Positions 12,428 through 25,518 of a stretch of DNA of 64,000 nucleotides are shown piece by piece; the first letter of the stretch is position 1, and every line of letters begins with the position of its first letter. Both the position numbers and the translations under genes were made by a program. The notes under the pieces are model-generated. The model saw only the letters and a list, made by a program, of their open reading frames with translations. It had not been told where the DNA came from and ran no database searches. Location of the stretch: assembly GCA_030704615.1 (NCBI GenBank), contig CM060731.1:3534001-3598000 (forward strand), read 5' to 3'. The DNA is from Takakia lepidozioides. Its lineage: Eukaryota; Streptophyta; Takakiopsida; Takakiales; Takakiaceae.

Positions 12428-15400
12428 CTGCAAACCAGTGTTGGGCGGGTATATTGATTTTAACTTACCCTCCGGGTTCGGGTAATTTGGCATCTTGAAA
12501 TTCAATCCGGGTCCGGGCCGGTTAATAGATGTTTTTGTATTTCAACATACCCTCCGGGTCCAGGTAAAATGCGTCATGATTTGTTTTCTGGTTATATGTA
12601 AATACACGACAATGCCATAAATTATCCTGAGGATAAGGATAAAACCAGGTTATAGTTAAGTTAAACATACCCTTTATTTATGCAGGGTCAAAGGGTTTAT
12701 AAAGGGTTAAGCTCCGGGTATATTGATTTTATTACATTGTTGAAAGCTCTTGTAATGATATATGTGAATTTGGGATGTTTTGTTGGCTTGGTATGGTATC
12801 TGAATATGACACAGAGAAACCACTCCTACATTCAGTGCCTCAGGAAAGAACACTACCATCATTCCTACGATGTCATACAACACCCTGAACATACATGAAC
12901 TCCTATATTCAGTGCCTCAGGGAAGCCTATAAAAGCCCTTACCGTAGTGTACATATTTGGTGTCCTGCATACAGTCTTTAGCTTAGCTGCTTCCTAGAAA
13001 GGTACTTGACATATTGATCTAATGAGTACAACCAAACAATCTCCATGCAAATTCCCCATGAAAATCTGGCCCACCACATGACAGCCATGAATAATGTGAG
13101 TGTGAGTCTGCAAACAAGTAAGGAAGATGAAGCTCCTGTGGTCAATAGTAGTAAAGACAAGTGCAAAGACATATATAAAGTCTGTAGTAGGTAATCCATC
13201 ATCAACAACATGCAATAACTAATAGACAATGATTCCAACCATATTCCCATGCACATTGTCTCTGAGGCAAGAGTATTTTCACTGAAAAAATTAAAACTGA
13301 GAGTTGTTGTATACCTAATCATTCCAGCAACTCCATACATGACTTGGAATCTATGGCCTTCCTCATGGTAGTTCACGTCAGTTTAACCCCAAATACTTTC
13401 ACCTACCGTTCTTTTATTTACATATTTATGGTCATTACCGGGCATCGGACACATCTAAGACTTGAAATGATGTAGAATACAGGTCCTACGTGTAGATGCC
13501 AGTTGAATTAAAAACATTCTCTATAATCCAAGTATGCACAGTAGACTTGTACAATTGAGGCCGAGCTTTAACCAACATAGCAGGGAACAATGAGTCATGA
13601 ATAACAAACAAGAAAGCAACGATATTTATTGGTGATACTAAGAACCAAGCTAAAAGCTCTGACACAATCCTATGCGGGCCGATGGTATGAGCTTTATTCT
13701 TATGCTTCTCCACCATTTTTCTCCATTAGCTAATTGAGCAAAGTTCGTCCTTAACTTTGATGGAATATACATGTCCATATCATTTGGACGGTCCTCTATG
13801 ATGGACTCTAGTGCATACTCATCTTCCAAGTCTTCTAGAAGTGAAGCCTCTCCAATGCCAGGATCATCCAAAGTTGTGGTTGGACTACTATAACCTACTC
13901 GCGGATCATCAGACCAATTTTTGATGAGCAAAACCAACTGGTCCAGGTTGCATGATCCGAGCCTACACCTCTGAAGCACACATGCAATTGAAAATACACG
14001 TTTTGTCTCAATTTGACTACCTGGGATACCAAGAACCTGACGGGCCAAAAAAACAACTATAGGGAATTGCCCTTCATGAGCTTTCCACCACCGCACGAGG
14101 TTCTCAGAAGACTTGGGTAAAATTTGGAGATGGCGGAAACATGCAAGCTCACGTCGCACCTACAACACCCACGTCCAACAACCAACAATGATCACCCTCA
14201 TAGTCCTCATATGATAAATGCTCATATAAGTTCAGATTATAACTACTATGCATGAATCTGTCGTATTCCAACATAATTAGTACTTCAACATTGCATGATA
14301 CATCAACTGATTGAAGTCATAACAAAACTAGGCTGGATTTATGTGGACTCTATATGCTCAGACGCTGTGTCCTCCTCGAAAATTCTAGCGCCAAATACAA
14401 CATGGCTATCATCAAAAATAGCATTGTCGATTATGCAACCTCTCACTGGCCATCTTCACGCTCAATGAAATGGCCGTGACCAATGCATCACTTAACAACC
14501 AGTAGCCATGACGTTGATTTAACACACAAAGAAACCATAGGTGACAAAGTCGAAGCTGGCATGGCTTGTGCAACTGCCCAAGTAGTCCCTGAAGGAATGC
14601 GACCTTACAATGATATTGTTTGGCGACTGTAACAGAGATGGATGGCTTCACAAAATTGAAGTGCCTGCTGGAACATGATGACCTTAGAAGCAAAACGAGT
14701 TTTGACTGACGTACTCAATTTCCGGGGATGTATACCTGCATCTTGACATATTTTTGACCATTCTTGTTGTTGTTTACTTGACTTTTTTGGGCCACGTAAT
14801 GCAAGACTGGATTGATGATTAAATGGGGCCAAAGCTTTCGCTCATTTGTTGGCATGCTTTGTGGTTGAATGTTGGCATGCTTTGCTCATGGCATGGCCAT
14901 AGCAGGCCCCATCAAATGGGTCGACAGACTGCTCCAAAACCTCACAAGTCACCACTGCTTTGAGAGCTTGGGTCATGGTGGACAAATTATCACCCTCATC
15001 TTTCACATAATATGCAATATCTCCACCCGTGTCCTGGAGCGCCAATCCTGCCTGAACTGCTGATCATTCTCTATGAGTCTGCATATCTTCTTGGTTAGTC
15101 TAAATTTTTCAAGTAGAGATCTCAATTAAATTGCTGAGCCGTCACCAGTTGTATCACTGGCTTCAAACAGCCCCACAGTAATGTGCTTGGGTTCCCAATT
15201 TGATTTCAAGAAATTGATCACTAGAGCAAATGTATCTTACGCTCCTTTGCTCATCCATAGATTGAATTTTGCAGTGACAGTGACACACTCATTCAAGTAT
15301 GGACGCACATAATTTTGCATAGTAGCTTCAACCATAGCTGACAGAATCTCCTCTGTAAGCATTCTACGAAATGGAAAGACACGGCGTGGGTCTCGACACA

Positions 15401-15627
15401 ACGTCTAACCCACAGATTCTCCACGCACGACAAATGAAAATAGCCTTTTGCAACCCCATTGATGCAGGGTAAAGTGCAAATCTAGGGTATATCATAAAGA
15501 CATATCCTTATAAAAAGGTATACATTCGGGTCCTAAACACATCAGGTTATATATTTGGAAGTATACTTGGATATACCCGTCGGGTATATACGGGTAAATC
15601 ACATGCCCGCCCAACACTGCTGCAAAC
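12428..15627 (-). mobile_element. hAT DNA transposon (3184 bp, 12,436-15,619) with 8-bp target duplication
   Basis: The left end begins CAGTGTTGGGCGGG at 12,436 and the right end is its exact reverse complement ending at 15,619. Both flanks are CTGCAAAC (12,428-12,435 and 15,620-15,627), the 8-bp duplication typical of hAT insertion. Copies of a CCGGGT/ACCCG motif cluster near both ends. A decayed transposase is encoded on the minus strand, in pieces from about 15,060 to 13,650. Recognisable parts are VKDEGDNLSTMTQALKAVV, SVKTRFASK and the C-terminal dimerisation region NLVRWWKAHEGQFPIVVFLA...ETKRVFS...LLIKNW at about 13,920-14,100. Stops and frameshifts interrupt it. The perfect duplication suggests a fairly recent insertion. 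Confidence 0.93.
13650..15060 (-). pseudogene. hAT transposase remnant
   Basis: Read 5' to 3' on the minus strand: a segment at 14,842-15,045 (KDEGDNLSTMTQALK, then GACYGHAMSKAC), one at 14,605-14,832 (RKLSTSVKTRFASK), and the hAT C-terminal dimerisation domain in 13,650-14,159. The last has WW, FP, LA, ETKRVFS and KNW in the expected order. The segments lie in different frames with stops between them. No intact transposase can be read, so this copy could move only if another copy supplied the enzyme. Confidence 0.8.
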
Positions 15628-16973
15628 CACCCTTAGATAATTATGGTAATTACTCATCGGATATAACAACACGGAGAATTCAAAACTTTATGCTTGGATT
15701 ATTCTTTTAGAAACAGATCCATTTCTATCGGAGGATATTTAGACCTAAACATAGTTGGGATAGAGTTGGGTAAAAAGAAAAAAAATTGTTGCTGATGAAT
15801 ATATTAAGTTCAACTTTTGAAAAAATCATAATTGACATCTCAAAATTCAATTATCATATATAAATTGTTGGGCAATGGAATTCTAAAAAATGAGAGTTGT
15901 TCACATAAAAACAAAAATCTTCACTGCGTAACTGTACATTCGTTTAATACTTACTCATAAATTTCTTGATCATCAACCTATCGATTTTGTCATTTAGTCT
16001 TTTTTATGAATTGTAATTGGAAGTTATAAAAGTTTAATGTATTTTTAACTCCTTATGGAAGTTAGGAGTTAGGTTTGTGAACTTCCCGTGGAAGTTAGAG
16101 AAATGATCAACAAGTTAATCAACTATCATCTCTCTTACTCACTTCCCTCTATAGACAGACAGCCGTCTACACTCTTTATCCAACCTTTCTTGAAAGGCAA
16201 GCAAGTTTGGAAGAATTTACAGCTTGTCCACCGTATTTAGGTCTGTAATTTGGAGGTGTTTGTCATACTATCTTGTACACAATCTTCAACAATTTTTTCA
16301 GCAACAACAACGTCTTCTTGTTCTTTAAGCTGTGATGTTTCTTTTAGTATGTCAAAGCTAGCTGCTAGATTTCGATCAAAAACTCATGTATGTATTGCAT
16401 AATAGTATTATGTCAACTAGTTAAAATACTTGATCTTTAGTTTGACCTGCTCGTATTAATCATGGATATACCATGTTTTTGACATATCTACTAATTGGGC
16501 AGAAATGAAGATTAGTGAGGTCATTCTCTGTTATTCTTGAAAGTTATAGCTATATCTATCTAAGTTTAATGAGATATCAATAAAAAATAAGTTGTAAATT
16601 GGTGGACTCAAAATTATCCATACACATTACAAGTAAGAATATGCTTTTGTCTATTTATCTTTCTATTAATTTCATATCTCTTTCCATAGAAGGTTTTATG
16701 AAGTTTTTGAAAGTTGAGTAAACAATTAAAATATCTGAACCTTGCATTTAGCTCCAGATATACAATCCTATACAGTGTATAAACATCATTATCCAAATTT
16801 ATGAGCTATATTAATCTATATGTGACACTATGTATTAACCCATTGATTTTCATGTTTCGTATACTTTTCATTCCATAAATGAGCTAAGTTAATAACATTT
16901 AAAATGTCAAATTATCTATTAGCACAGATATAACAAGTTGACATGATTTTGCATTGTAGGAATTTTGATTAAA
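15628..16973. other. AT-rich region upstream of the unrecognised gene
   Basis: No coding region is recognised. A donor-like CAT|GTATGT at about 16,388 follows a less AT-rich stretch (16,130-16,390). It could be a 5' untranslated exon of the gene starting at 16,974, where an acceptor-like GCATTGTAG precedes the start codon. Confidence 0.3.
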
Positions 16974-19900
16974 ATGTCCAAAGAACCGGGACAAAGCTGC
17001 ATGCAGTGTTCACCAAGAACTCAAAATTATCCACAATTGAGAAGTGTACCTAGAATTGCAATTCCAAACATCTATGATCCTATCACTCACGAACCGAAAT
17101 TTGTCGACCCAGCTCATAGATCTTGTGTACCAGACTACACAACAGCTTCTTTCACTCCGAGACATAAATCGGAAAAATATGGAGGCCACACACACACATG
17201 TACCAAAACACTTCGATATCCTGGTGGAGAAGTCGTTGCAGTACTACTCTCTCCTTCTTTGCCATCATCTTTGGTAGTCATCTTGATTTTCATGAGAGTA
17301 AAAGATATGATTGTCACGATGTACTCTATTTTTACTTTTATTTTTTCCCCAAGGAAAAATCAGCCCCAGCAAATTGGGCCATGAGGGGGAAAATAAACCC
17401 CCTCACCAGGCCATGAAGGTAGACACCCAGCCCAAAAAGAGAGAGAGACAGCTTACAAGGGTTTGAACCACAGACCCCAGGTCAATGCACACCATACAAT
17501 CTATTTATGTTATAATGCAAAGTGAGCCTTGCACAATTTATAAAATACTATAAGGTTAAATGGATAATTAAATATTAAATATTAAATACAAAAATCCTAA
17601 TATCGTGTGCTTTTGAATATCTGAGGGACAGAAATATTTGCTATAATGAATGAATGATTGATCAATGTTTCGTATCGGATTTTCTTTCTTACAATCTATC
17701 ATGAGTCCATCCTGATTTTATTTCAATTTATGAAAATCTCAGTATTATTTTATTTTTAATTATTGAGAGTAATATACATCGTTGTCCAGCTAGAAATATA
17801 TTTTAATTTTGAAAGAAAGCTAGGGATATTTTGAAAGTTGGTATTACTTATGTGACTCAATTTAAAGATTATCAAATATGCATCGAGGCGAATACCTTTG
17901 TTTTTAATGATTTTGAGATGTTATACATTTTCTTATCATTCTAAGAATATGCATAATTTTTTTTCATCTATGATAAAAAATGTGGGATTGATACGAAAAT
18001 ATAATGTCTAACTAATGAAGATGTTACATGTGTTGAGCAGGTACCACATCAACAAATCCTTACAGGATATAAAGCCCCTAATTCTTCTGGGCATAGCGCC
18101 CTTTTCAATTCTCTTACGTAAGTTTTGATAATTAAGTTAGATTTAAGTTATTCTTATTGGTTACTAATTGCAATGATAACTTGGGTTATATTTATAAATT
18201 TAAAAACTTTCTTTATTAGTAAAAATATAATATAATATAAATATATATTTGAACTATATATCTTGAAATATACTAGTAATATAGAAATTTACATTATTTT
18301 CAATAATTCAAATCAGTATATATACTTAGACATGTTCTATTTGATTGGTTTTGTATTCCAACAAATCATATGGATGTTAAAGAATTTAATTAAGTTTGCT
18401 TATAAAATTATAATGTTCAAGCACAAAGCGCAAATGGAACTTCAGTTTTTGACCATAAACGAGCACCATCAGTTTTTTGAAACATGCTTTGAGATTTCGG
18501 TATAATTGACAGGACAAAATCATATTTTGAAAGCAAAACACGAAAAGTAGGAGAAGAAGGTGACCTTTCTAGCAAAAAATTGGTTCCATACGATCCACGT
18601 GCGGACCGTAATCAGCCAAGGGAACTCACACATAATTTTGTTGGTCTCAAAGCCTTTGACCGTCGCAATGCTAGTTATATAAGGTGAATTGTTTTTTTAA
18701 CACTATTTGTGAGTTGACTAATATATCAAGTGCATTATTAATCCAAAATACATATATTGTGATTATATTTGTATGCAAGATGTACCATAAAATAAATGAT
18801 AAATATACAATTTTTGCTTATCTATTATGGTTTATTCAACATATAAGGGGTATTAGATGCTACGCATTAATTGGTTTTTCGTTTTATTATTTATTTTTAC
18901 AAAGTTCTAGATGATTGGATTGATTAGGTTGATAAGTGGTCAACCACGGCATTTCAAGACACCACTGACAACAAATCAACGGTATTTCAAATTCATGAAG
19001 GATCAAGGGGGCTTGACAAACGCGGGCATTTTTGCTGGTTTTTCCTTACCTCATTATACTACCCTTCAACACAGTATTGTTACTTTTAGTAGAATCAATT
19101 GGTATTTCCATCTCAACCAAATAGATCATATATATATATATATACATATGGCATAATAACATTAGACTGGAATACTTAAAAGTTAATTTGCTGATCTTAG
19201 ATTAAAACTTTAGAAATTGTATAAATGTTTAACGAATTAAAATAACTAACCCACAAGATTCCGCGTTCATTCTTTGAAAAAATAACATGCAATTACTTAA
19301 TTAGTAAAATCAGGCGTATTTTTGTTTCTTTTTTTTAATTTGTAGATACCACGCATCATTCTTTAACATGTATTACTTAAATAACATGTTTCAAAATTTC
19401 AAGTATAGAGATTTTCTTAGGGGGATTGTAGCCCTGGAAATTTTATTAATAAGGGTAAGGAAAAAATAACCTTACATTAGCCATGAAGGTAGAGAAGAGA
19501 GGTTCCACTCCAAACCAGATTTTTGTAATAACTTGTAACGAAAACTTACTCGCAATATCTTCTCGTAGTTGCGACAACATCCCATTGCACATGAAAGCAG
19601 CTTAGAAATAGAGTGTCACAAGTCACAACGTTACTGATATGAGTTACGGCACACACAACAATTGTGACAGATTTCAGGAGGAGTCCAAGCGCCGTCCTCC
19701 CACATCCCCACAATATAGTGTACACGTAGTCATATCCCATGTATTTGTTTTAAAAAAAAAGGAAACACCTGGGAGCGACCATGTATTTGTGTGTCATTTA
19801 ATGCTTATTGTGGTTTTTGTTGTGCAGAGCGATCCAAACTTATGCATATAATGCAAACTGGTGTAAATGAATGAACATGATTTAATTTGTGTGATAATGT

Positions 19901-21923
19901 TCACATTAAAAATATTAAAAAAACATGTAAACAGTTTTTGTGTATCCAGTTATCTGATATTCGCATCAAATGCACATGTTTTTGCAACCAAACTTATGTA
20001 AATGATTTTTAATTATATTTTAATGTAAATAAGTCAATTTTCTATTTATATTTTATTATTATTATTGTTATTCAAAGACAAAGTTAACCTTTAACTGCCT
20101 ACATCGTCATTTTCTTATACCCAAAAGTTTTTATCAAATCTTTAGTAAAATCGGACTATCTATCCAGCACAATGCATGCAAGAAAGTGAATAGATACCTA
20201 GCATCTGCATGCACTCACAAAGTTTCACCACCGCTGATTTGCCATATTATAGTGGTTTAGTGGGGGTTTGTGTTTTTTTTCTTATTTTATAAACAGGTAA
20301 ATTTTGGTTTGACCATTCAAATTGGCTGCGCATTTTCTTTGCTGCATGTTAAATCTCATACTTAGCATGAATGTGTGGTAGGAAAGGTAAGCAAGACTTT
20401 CAGTCTACCTAAAACCCATATCCATTCTCTTTATAATCTACATTTTGTTTTCAATCCCATACATTTGACAAATTACATTGTATATTTCAAGCATCAATAC
20501 CATGTTATAATAGTAATAGTAATAATAAGTTGGGTCTTATCATTGTGTAAAGACCATTATATATATCAACAAATGACGTAATACTTCCAAAAACCCTCGA
20601 GTGGATTCATGGTATGTGAGATGGTTTGGATTGTAATTCCATTTTGAAATTTTTAGTTTCAGGTCGTTTGCGTAAATTTTTGTCTTACTTGTCATGAGTT
20701 TTAATCTATGATCACGTTTGATTTTGTAATAAATCGCAAAGTTGTAGTCATCTAGATTTCAGATAAAGACATTTGTTCTTCCTATTTGATTTGATTGGAT
20801 TTGAAACAATTACAGAAATACTCCACATAAATTCTTATTTTATATAACAATGGAGGTGTGTCACTCTATTATTTTGTTATGACTTACATACATGATGAAG
20901 TTCTATGACTTGATCAGTCAAACTTATTCTTAATTCCATGAATTACTTTGGTATTATCTATTTATGTTTTTTTCGTGCGTCCATGAATTTTGTAGAACAT
21001 ATGATGGAATATTCTTCTTTATCATTTATATATGTGTTCATACGTCAGCTTCATTACAGAGATGATTCATTATCTGAGACCTCTTTTATTAGAGCTCAAT
21101 CCAAGATAACATTTGTTCTGCTTCACTTCCATTTTTCCGTTTCTTCTGCATTTGTTGTGGGGTTTTCACGGTTATCTACTTTGTTACTATCATATTCCTT
21201 CAACTCCTAGTCATGGTCAATATTGATAACCCATGGCCGGATTGCGGATGTCCGCTTGGAATAGGGTACCAAAAAGCTCCATATAACAATAGCGAGATTC
21301 CTTCACCTCATAATTGTGGGATATCCAAGGATGAGTTTCTAAAACACTACATATGTGATCACACTGTTTATGATGTTTTGAGTAGAGCAAAAGGGGCTAC
21401 AATGCTGGGAAAGTGGGTAACAAAGCGCTTAAAAGAGGGTCGTCTCTTTGTAATAAAAATACCACCAAAGGCGGCCCGACCCAAAAAACCTAAACCATGG
21501 CAATCGGATGAACCACACACGAGAATTATATCCCTGAAGAAAGGATGGAAATATTGGAATCCCGATTATTCAGAGATGATTGTAGATAACAAAAACATTC
21601 TGGATTTTTTTCTATGGCTTGGGGTGGCGGAGAGATGGAGGAGGGAGCAAATGGCACCCACTGCCAAAGGATTTTTACTAGGTTGTGGATTTACAGCTGA
21701 GAAAGTGAATAGAAGCATGCTATATAAAATGGACCGTGTTTATATTTCTGGAAATCGGGATTTTATTCAATGTATTTCAAGGATGTGGATGAAGATAAAC
21801 ACATTTTTGTATGGAGTGGAACTTGGATTGGGGAACGTTGGGCCAAGGATGGCCTACATCAGACATCTTTCAGATATTGAGTTAGATGCAAACGTCGCCA
21901 CAGGAGGGTGTGGTCACATTTGA
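16974..21923 (+). CDS. Unrecognised five-exon gene, predicted protein of 445 residues
   Basis: I do not recognise the family. Five segments join with GT-AG ends and consistent phases: 16,974-17,240, 18,041-18,117, 18,513-18,683, 18,928-19,037 and 21,211-21,923 (1338 bases including the stop). The phases at the four joins (0, 2, 2, 1) all keep the frame open. Exons 1-4 are rich in Tyr, Pro, Arg and Asn (for example YDPITHEPKFVDPAHRSCVP and RHFKTPLTTNQRYFKFMKDQ). The long last exon begins with a Cys-rich piece (WPDCGCPLGIGY) and has a Lys/Pro-rich stretch (PPKAARPKKPKPW). A short GYKAP/GYQKAP motif occurs in exons 2 and 5. No signal peptide or membrane span is evident. Introns hold repeat debris. 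Join 1 uses a weak donor (GCA|GTACTA) and is the least certain. 5' exons could be missing. Confidence 0.6.
17335..17500 (-). mobile_element. Retroelement relic in intron 1 of the unrecognised gene
   Basis: A T-rich run, then paired GGCC/CCCC-rich motifs, a GA microsatellite and GGGTTTGAACC, which resembles a tRNA B box. Similar GGATTGAACCC and GGAGGATTGAAC segments follow the LINE-like tails at about 4480 and 22,495. I take this as part of the same family of minus-oriented retroelement ends. Confidence 0.35.
19415..19460 (-). mobile_element. LINE 3' tail relic in intron 4 of the unrecognised gene
   Basis: On the minus strand this reads TTATTAATAAAATTTCC, GGGCTACAATCCCCC, matching the tail motif at 9380-9410 (GGCTACAATCCCCCTGTT). 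The A-run is decayed. Confidence 0.5.
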
Positions 21924-23500
21924 CAATCCTCTTGTCCCCGTCTTGGATTCGCCAGGGGCCGGCTCAGCCACCTTATGCACTTAAACCTCTCAAGTTGTTA
22001 CTTCTCTATCACACTAAATAGGTCATAGATATGACTTTGTAATAACGTGATTGGTCAGATTTTGGCATACATGGAAGGGATTATGACAAGCAAGGAATAT
22101 GCAATAGCACCTGAGAAAAGTCTGATCTATTCGATTTAAATCAGATGTCGCGGTAATCCACAAAGCTGGTACCAACTATTAGAAGTTATGTTCATTTAAT
22201 AAAATTGATAAGTGAGTTCTACATGTATAGGCTGAGCAATCAAATTCAAAAATATAATTTTATACATTAATGCTCAAATATCTAGTGAGAAGCTCATTAT
22301 TGTAGTTATCATAACAAAAGAAGAAGTTATCATATACATTTACATGCCATGCTCTATATATTTCTTATTTATTTTTGAGTATTTCTACCAAGAGTCATCC
22401 CGGAAATGTTTTCACTTCCTTGTTCTGCAGGAAGCTTAAATTATGGTGTCTGCCTTGTGGTGGGAAGGTGGACACTGGACACCTCCGTGACGCCAATTGG
22501 AGGATTGAACCCACAACCACTTACTGGGTGTAAGTGCCCATTACCATCAGGCTGCAACTTAGTTGTCTCTAGTAGTGTGTATGCTTCACTTGTTTTATCC
22601 AAGGGTTTTTAAGTTTTTCCCTCTCAATATTTCCAAATAAATTTTCAGGTTCCCGTTTCTTTTTTCTTTTTTTTGGGGAAGGGTAGGAAGCCCTTTTTCT
22701 GCTTTATTCGAATTATTGAAGGGAAAAAAATCTCTTTCTGAAATGAAAAGGAAAAAAGAAGGTTCAACCCTTAAGTTCCCAAGCCCTTTTTTGACTTTTT
22801 ACCAGTTTTGGGTACCCAGCTGCAGTAAATTGCCCCTAGAAACCTACCGAAAATCATCCAGAGATTCCAGCCTTATAGCAATGGGCCCAGCTCATTTATG
22901 CATGACATACCAAAAAAGGAGCCAAGTCCACCGTGGACATTGTGAGATTATAGCGTTGGCCCGGACCTCAAATATCAGGTCCCAAAGAAAAAGTGAGAAA
23001 GAAATAGGTTTGACCAAATTAAAACCTAGCTTTATCCAATTTTGCTTGCCCCAAGACCCACCATTTCCAAATCAGTAGTGGAGTGGCTATGGCCCCACTA
23101 AATTGCAGGTCCAACTGATTTTTTCACCTATGCTTGCTATTCATGCAATTACATGGGGGTTGAAATCTCAAAATTGACAAGAGAAAATGTGCCTCCAAAT
23201 GAAGTACTTTTTTTTCTACAAATTTCTTAAAAGCCAATGGTGGATGTGTGTATGTAATGCTCACACACCACAAGGTGAAGTGATTTTTCCAAATTTGCTA
23301 ATTTTATGCCAAAAATGGCCTTTGGAGTGCAATCTGTTTTGGGCTTGTTTACCTGCCACGTCACCGGTCAACAAGCCCTTTTCAGGCCCCAAAACGTAAA
23401 TGAGAGATCAAAGATATTTTTTGTAGGTCATAGCTTTTGTTTTTTTTTGTTTTTTTTTTGCATCATACTCGAGACAAATCCTTGTCATTAAAGCTTCAGG
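21924..23500. other. No gene; repeat debris
   Basis: The 3' flank of the unrecognised gene, then AT-rich DNA. A LINE-tail relic lies at about 22,660-22,720 on the minus strand (T-run, GGGGAAGGGTAGGAAGCCC, TTTATT), and GGAGGATTGAACCCACAACC is at about 22,499. Nothing else is recognised. Confidence 0.45.
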
Positions 23501-24260
23501 AGTGGGCCCCATCAGATTAGATCTGCAAAAAATTAGGTGGAACCGCAAATTCAAAGTGACCCGATTCAGGTTGCTTGGGAACTTAAAACTGGCAAATCTG
23601 GAAAGTACGTTGCTCGGTAGTCTTCCAAAATGCTTTGCCCTGCATGCAGAAAGTGTTGCATATGGCTCACTCAAACCTTGTGTCTGACGCTTGTAAATCT
23701 TGGTTGACTCTTGTGACAGCTCTTCCCAAGTGTGGTATTAGAAGGCGAGCCCAACTCCTCGCTGCATTTGACAACTCGTGGGGAAGAGGTGGGGTGTTAT
23801 GCAGGAGACTTTGCGAATCCAGAATTGTGTGGGAGGAACGTCTCCCTCCTTGCTGGAAGCTCAGTTAGTGCCAGGCCTTCCCCTCTGGATGCTGACGAAG
23901 CTGAAGTCATTTGGAGGCATAGGAGTAGTCTTAGAAAGGGAAAATCGAAGGCGCAACTTTCCTTTGAGGCTCCAAAAAGGAAAAGGGGTAGCATGTAGTA
24001 CTAGTTTGCTTCTGCCCTCGTGGTAGTTCGTGATGCTAGTATTGATACTGCTCTGGATTATCTCCTGTGTTCCTGCTCTGACGATCCTCTTGCTTCCTCC
24101 TTTCGTCTCTCCTATTTCCTTTCCTTATCTGAACTGATGGCTCGGAGTGGAACTTCGATCCTCTGCCTTCATGGCTTTGTAAGGTTATTTTCCCCTTCCC
24201 CTTATTAATAAAGCTTCCAAGGCCTCTGTGTCCCTGTTCTCTAAAAAAAACAAAATCGGT
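23500..24260 (+). mobile_element. LINE-like 3' end, second copy
   Basis: The frame ending at 23,998 reads WRHRSSLRKGKSKAQLSFEA, PKRKRGSM and a stop, homologous to the end of the frame at 9136. A 3' UTR and the tail AATAAAGCTTCCAAGG, CCTCTGTGTCCCTGTT and an A-run follow (to about 24,255). The upstream part is in several broken frames. Confidence 0.6.
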
Positions 24261-24299
24261 GTAAAATTCATGTAAAAATAAAGTATAATAAAGTCAATG

Positions 24300-24400
24300 C
24301 ATAATACTCAAGGTGCCGTCCAGGTGATCCTAGGCTCAAATCCTGGGTACCACATTGGACCCGTTACTGCGGTATTAGTAAAAGAAGGGTATAAGTAAAG
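24300..24400 (+). repeat. Possible tRNA-derived SINE relic
   Basis: AGGCTCAAATCCTGGGTACC resembles a B box with tRNA T-arm context, and it follows an A-rich segment directly. No convincing A box is visible, so it may instead be part of a longer retroelement. Confidence 0.25.
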
Positions 24401-24419
24401 GAAGGAATAAAGGTGGGGA

Positions 24420-25518
24420 GGGCTCGGTTTGGGCGCCGTTAGGTGAACAGGGCAGGCAGCCGCTTAACTGCCGCTTCTTCCCTGTTTTCCCGCCGTCTGT
24501 CTCTCTCCCTCTCTCGAACCCCTCGCGCACCACTCACCAATTGGGGCTGCAAATTCTGGCTCTTCTTGCCCCGGTCCTCGCCTCTGCCTGCGGAGGATTG
24601 TCTAATGAGCTGCAGCTTGTGCTCCATTCATTCAGACAATCATGTTCACTAGTCTCACAAGACTCTGATTCTCCCACTTTCTGTGTGTTTGGCGTGCGCA
24701 TTTGTTCTACCTGCATATCCAGAATTTCTTGGTTTTTTCCTCCTCCGTTTCTCCTTTGATCGAAATCTCGGTCCGTTGGATGAGTTTTTGAAAGAGCTAG
24801 GTTCTGCCGATGGATCCTCGAGTCACTAGCCTTCGAAGTTCGCATTATGTTTCTGTTTTCTGCAGTATCACGAAAATGCCCCGTGTTCTTCTAATTGATA
24901 CTATTTTTTCAGTCTTGGGAGGTTGTATGGGAAATATATATCATGTCATGTGACTGGGGAATTTTCGGCCAAAGCTGTTCCAAGTCCGAAATTTTCCTCG
25001 GGGAGCGAGGAACGTTAATGTAGTGTAGCATTGCAGATGGTCCCGGTCTCTTCTCCTTCAACACTACATCATTGCTTCTGTTCTCTCTTCCGCTCTTCTC
25101 TCTCTCTCTCACTCACACGAACACACACATATAGCAGGTCTAAAGGAGAAGCTTTCCAGTAATTCCGGATGCTACATCAATTTGGCAGCCTGAAGAAGAA
25201 AAGGGCTAAGGAGCAAGACCTACTCCATGAAGAGCTGAATCTATGCTTGGACGTGCCCTCAGGAGCTTCTGAGGTCCTCCAAAGCTCCCTCCTTCTGCCC
25301 TCTAATTTGGGAATTTAACTGCAGGAGCTCAATGCTTCAATTTCCTCTTCACAATTCGCTAAAGTCGGTATGAAAAGTATGGATGCTCAAATGGCTGACA
25401 ATTGACATGACAATCGTGAACTTAAGAGTCCAACTGCACAAATCTCAGAGTTGCCTGTTTGACTTTGAAGATATTGTGAGGATATTTAAATGTTGGCTTC
25501 AATCAGGTAAACAGCCTT
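24420..25518 (+). promoter_or_regulatory. Likely SAS6 promoter and 5' leader
   Basis: GC content and pyrimidine-rich character rise sharply from about 24,420 to 24,850, as is common around plant transcription starts. The first coding exon is preceded by an acceptor (CAATCAG|GTAAAC, about 25,507), which implies at least one spliced 5' untranslated exon in this interval. No unambiguous TATA box was found. Confidence 0.4.
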
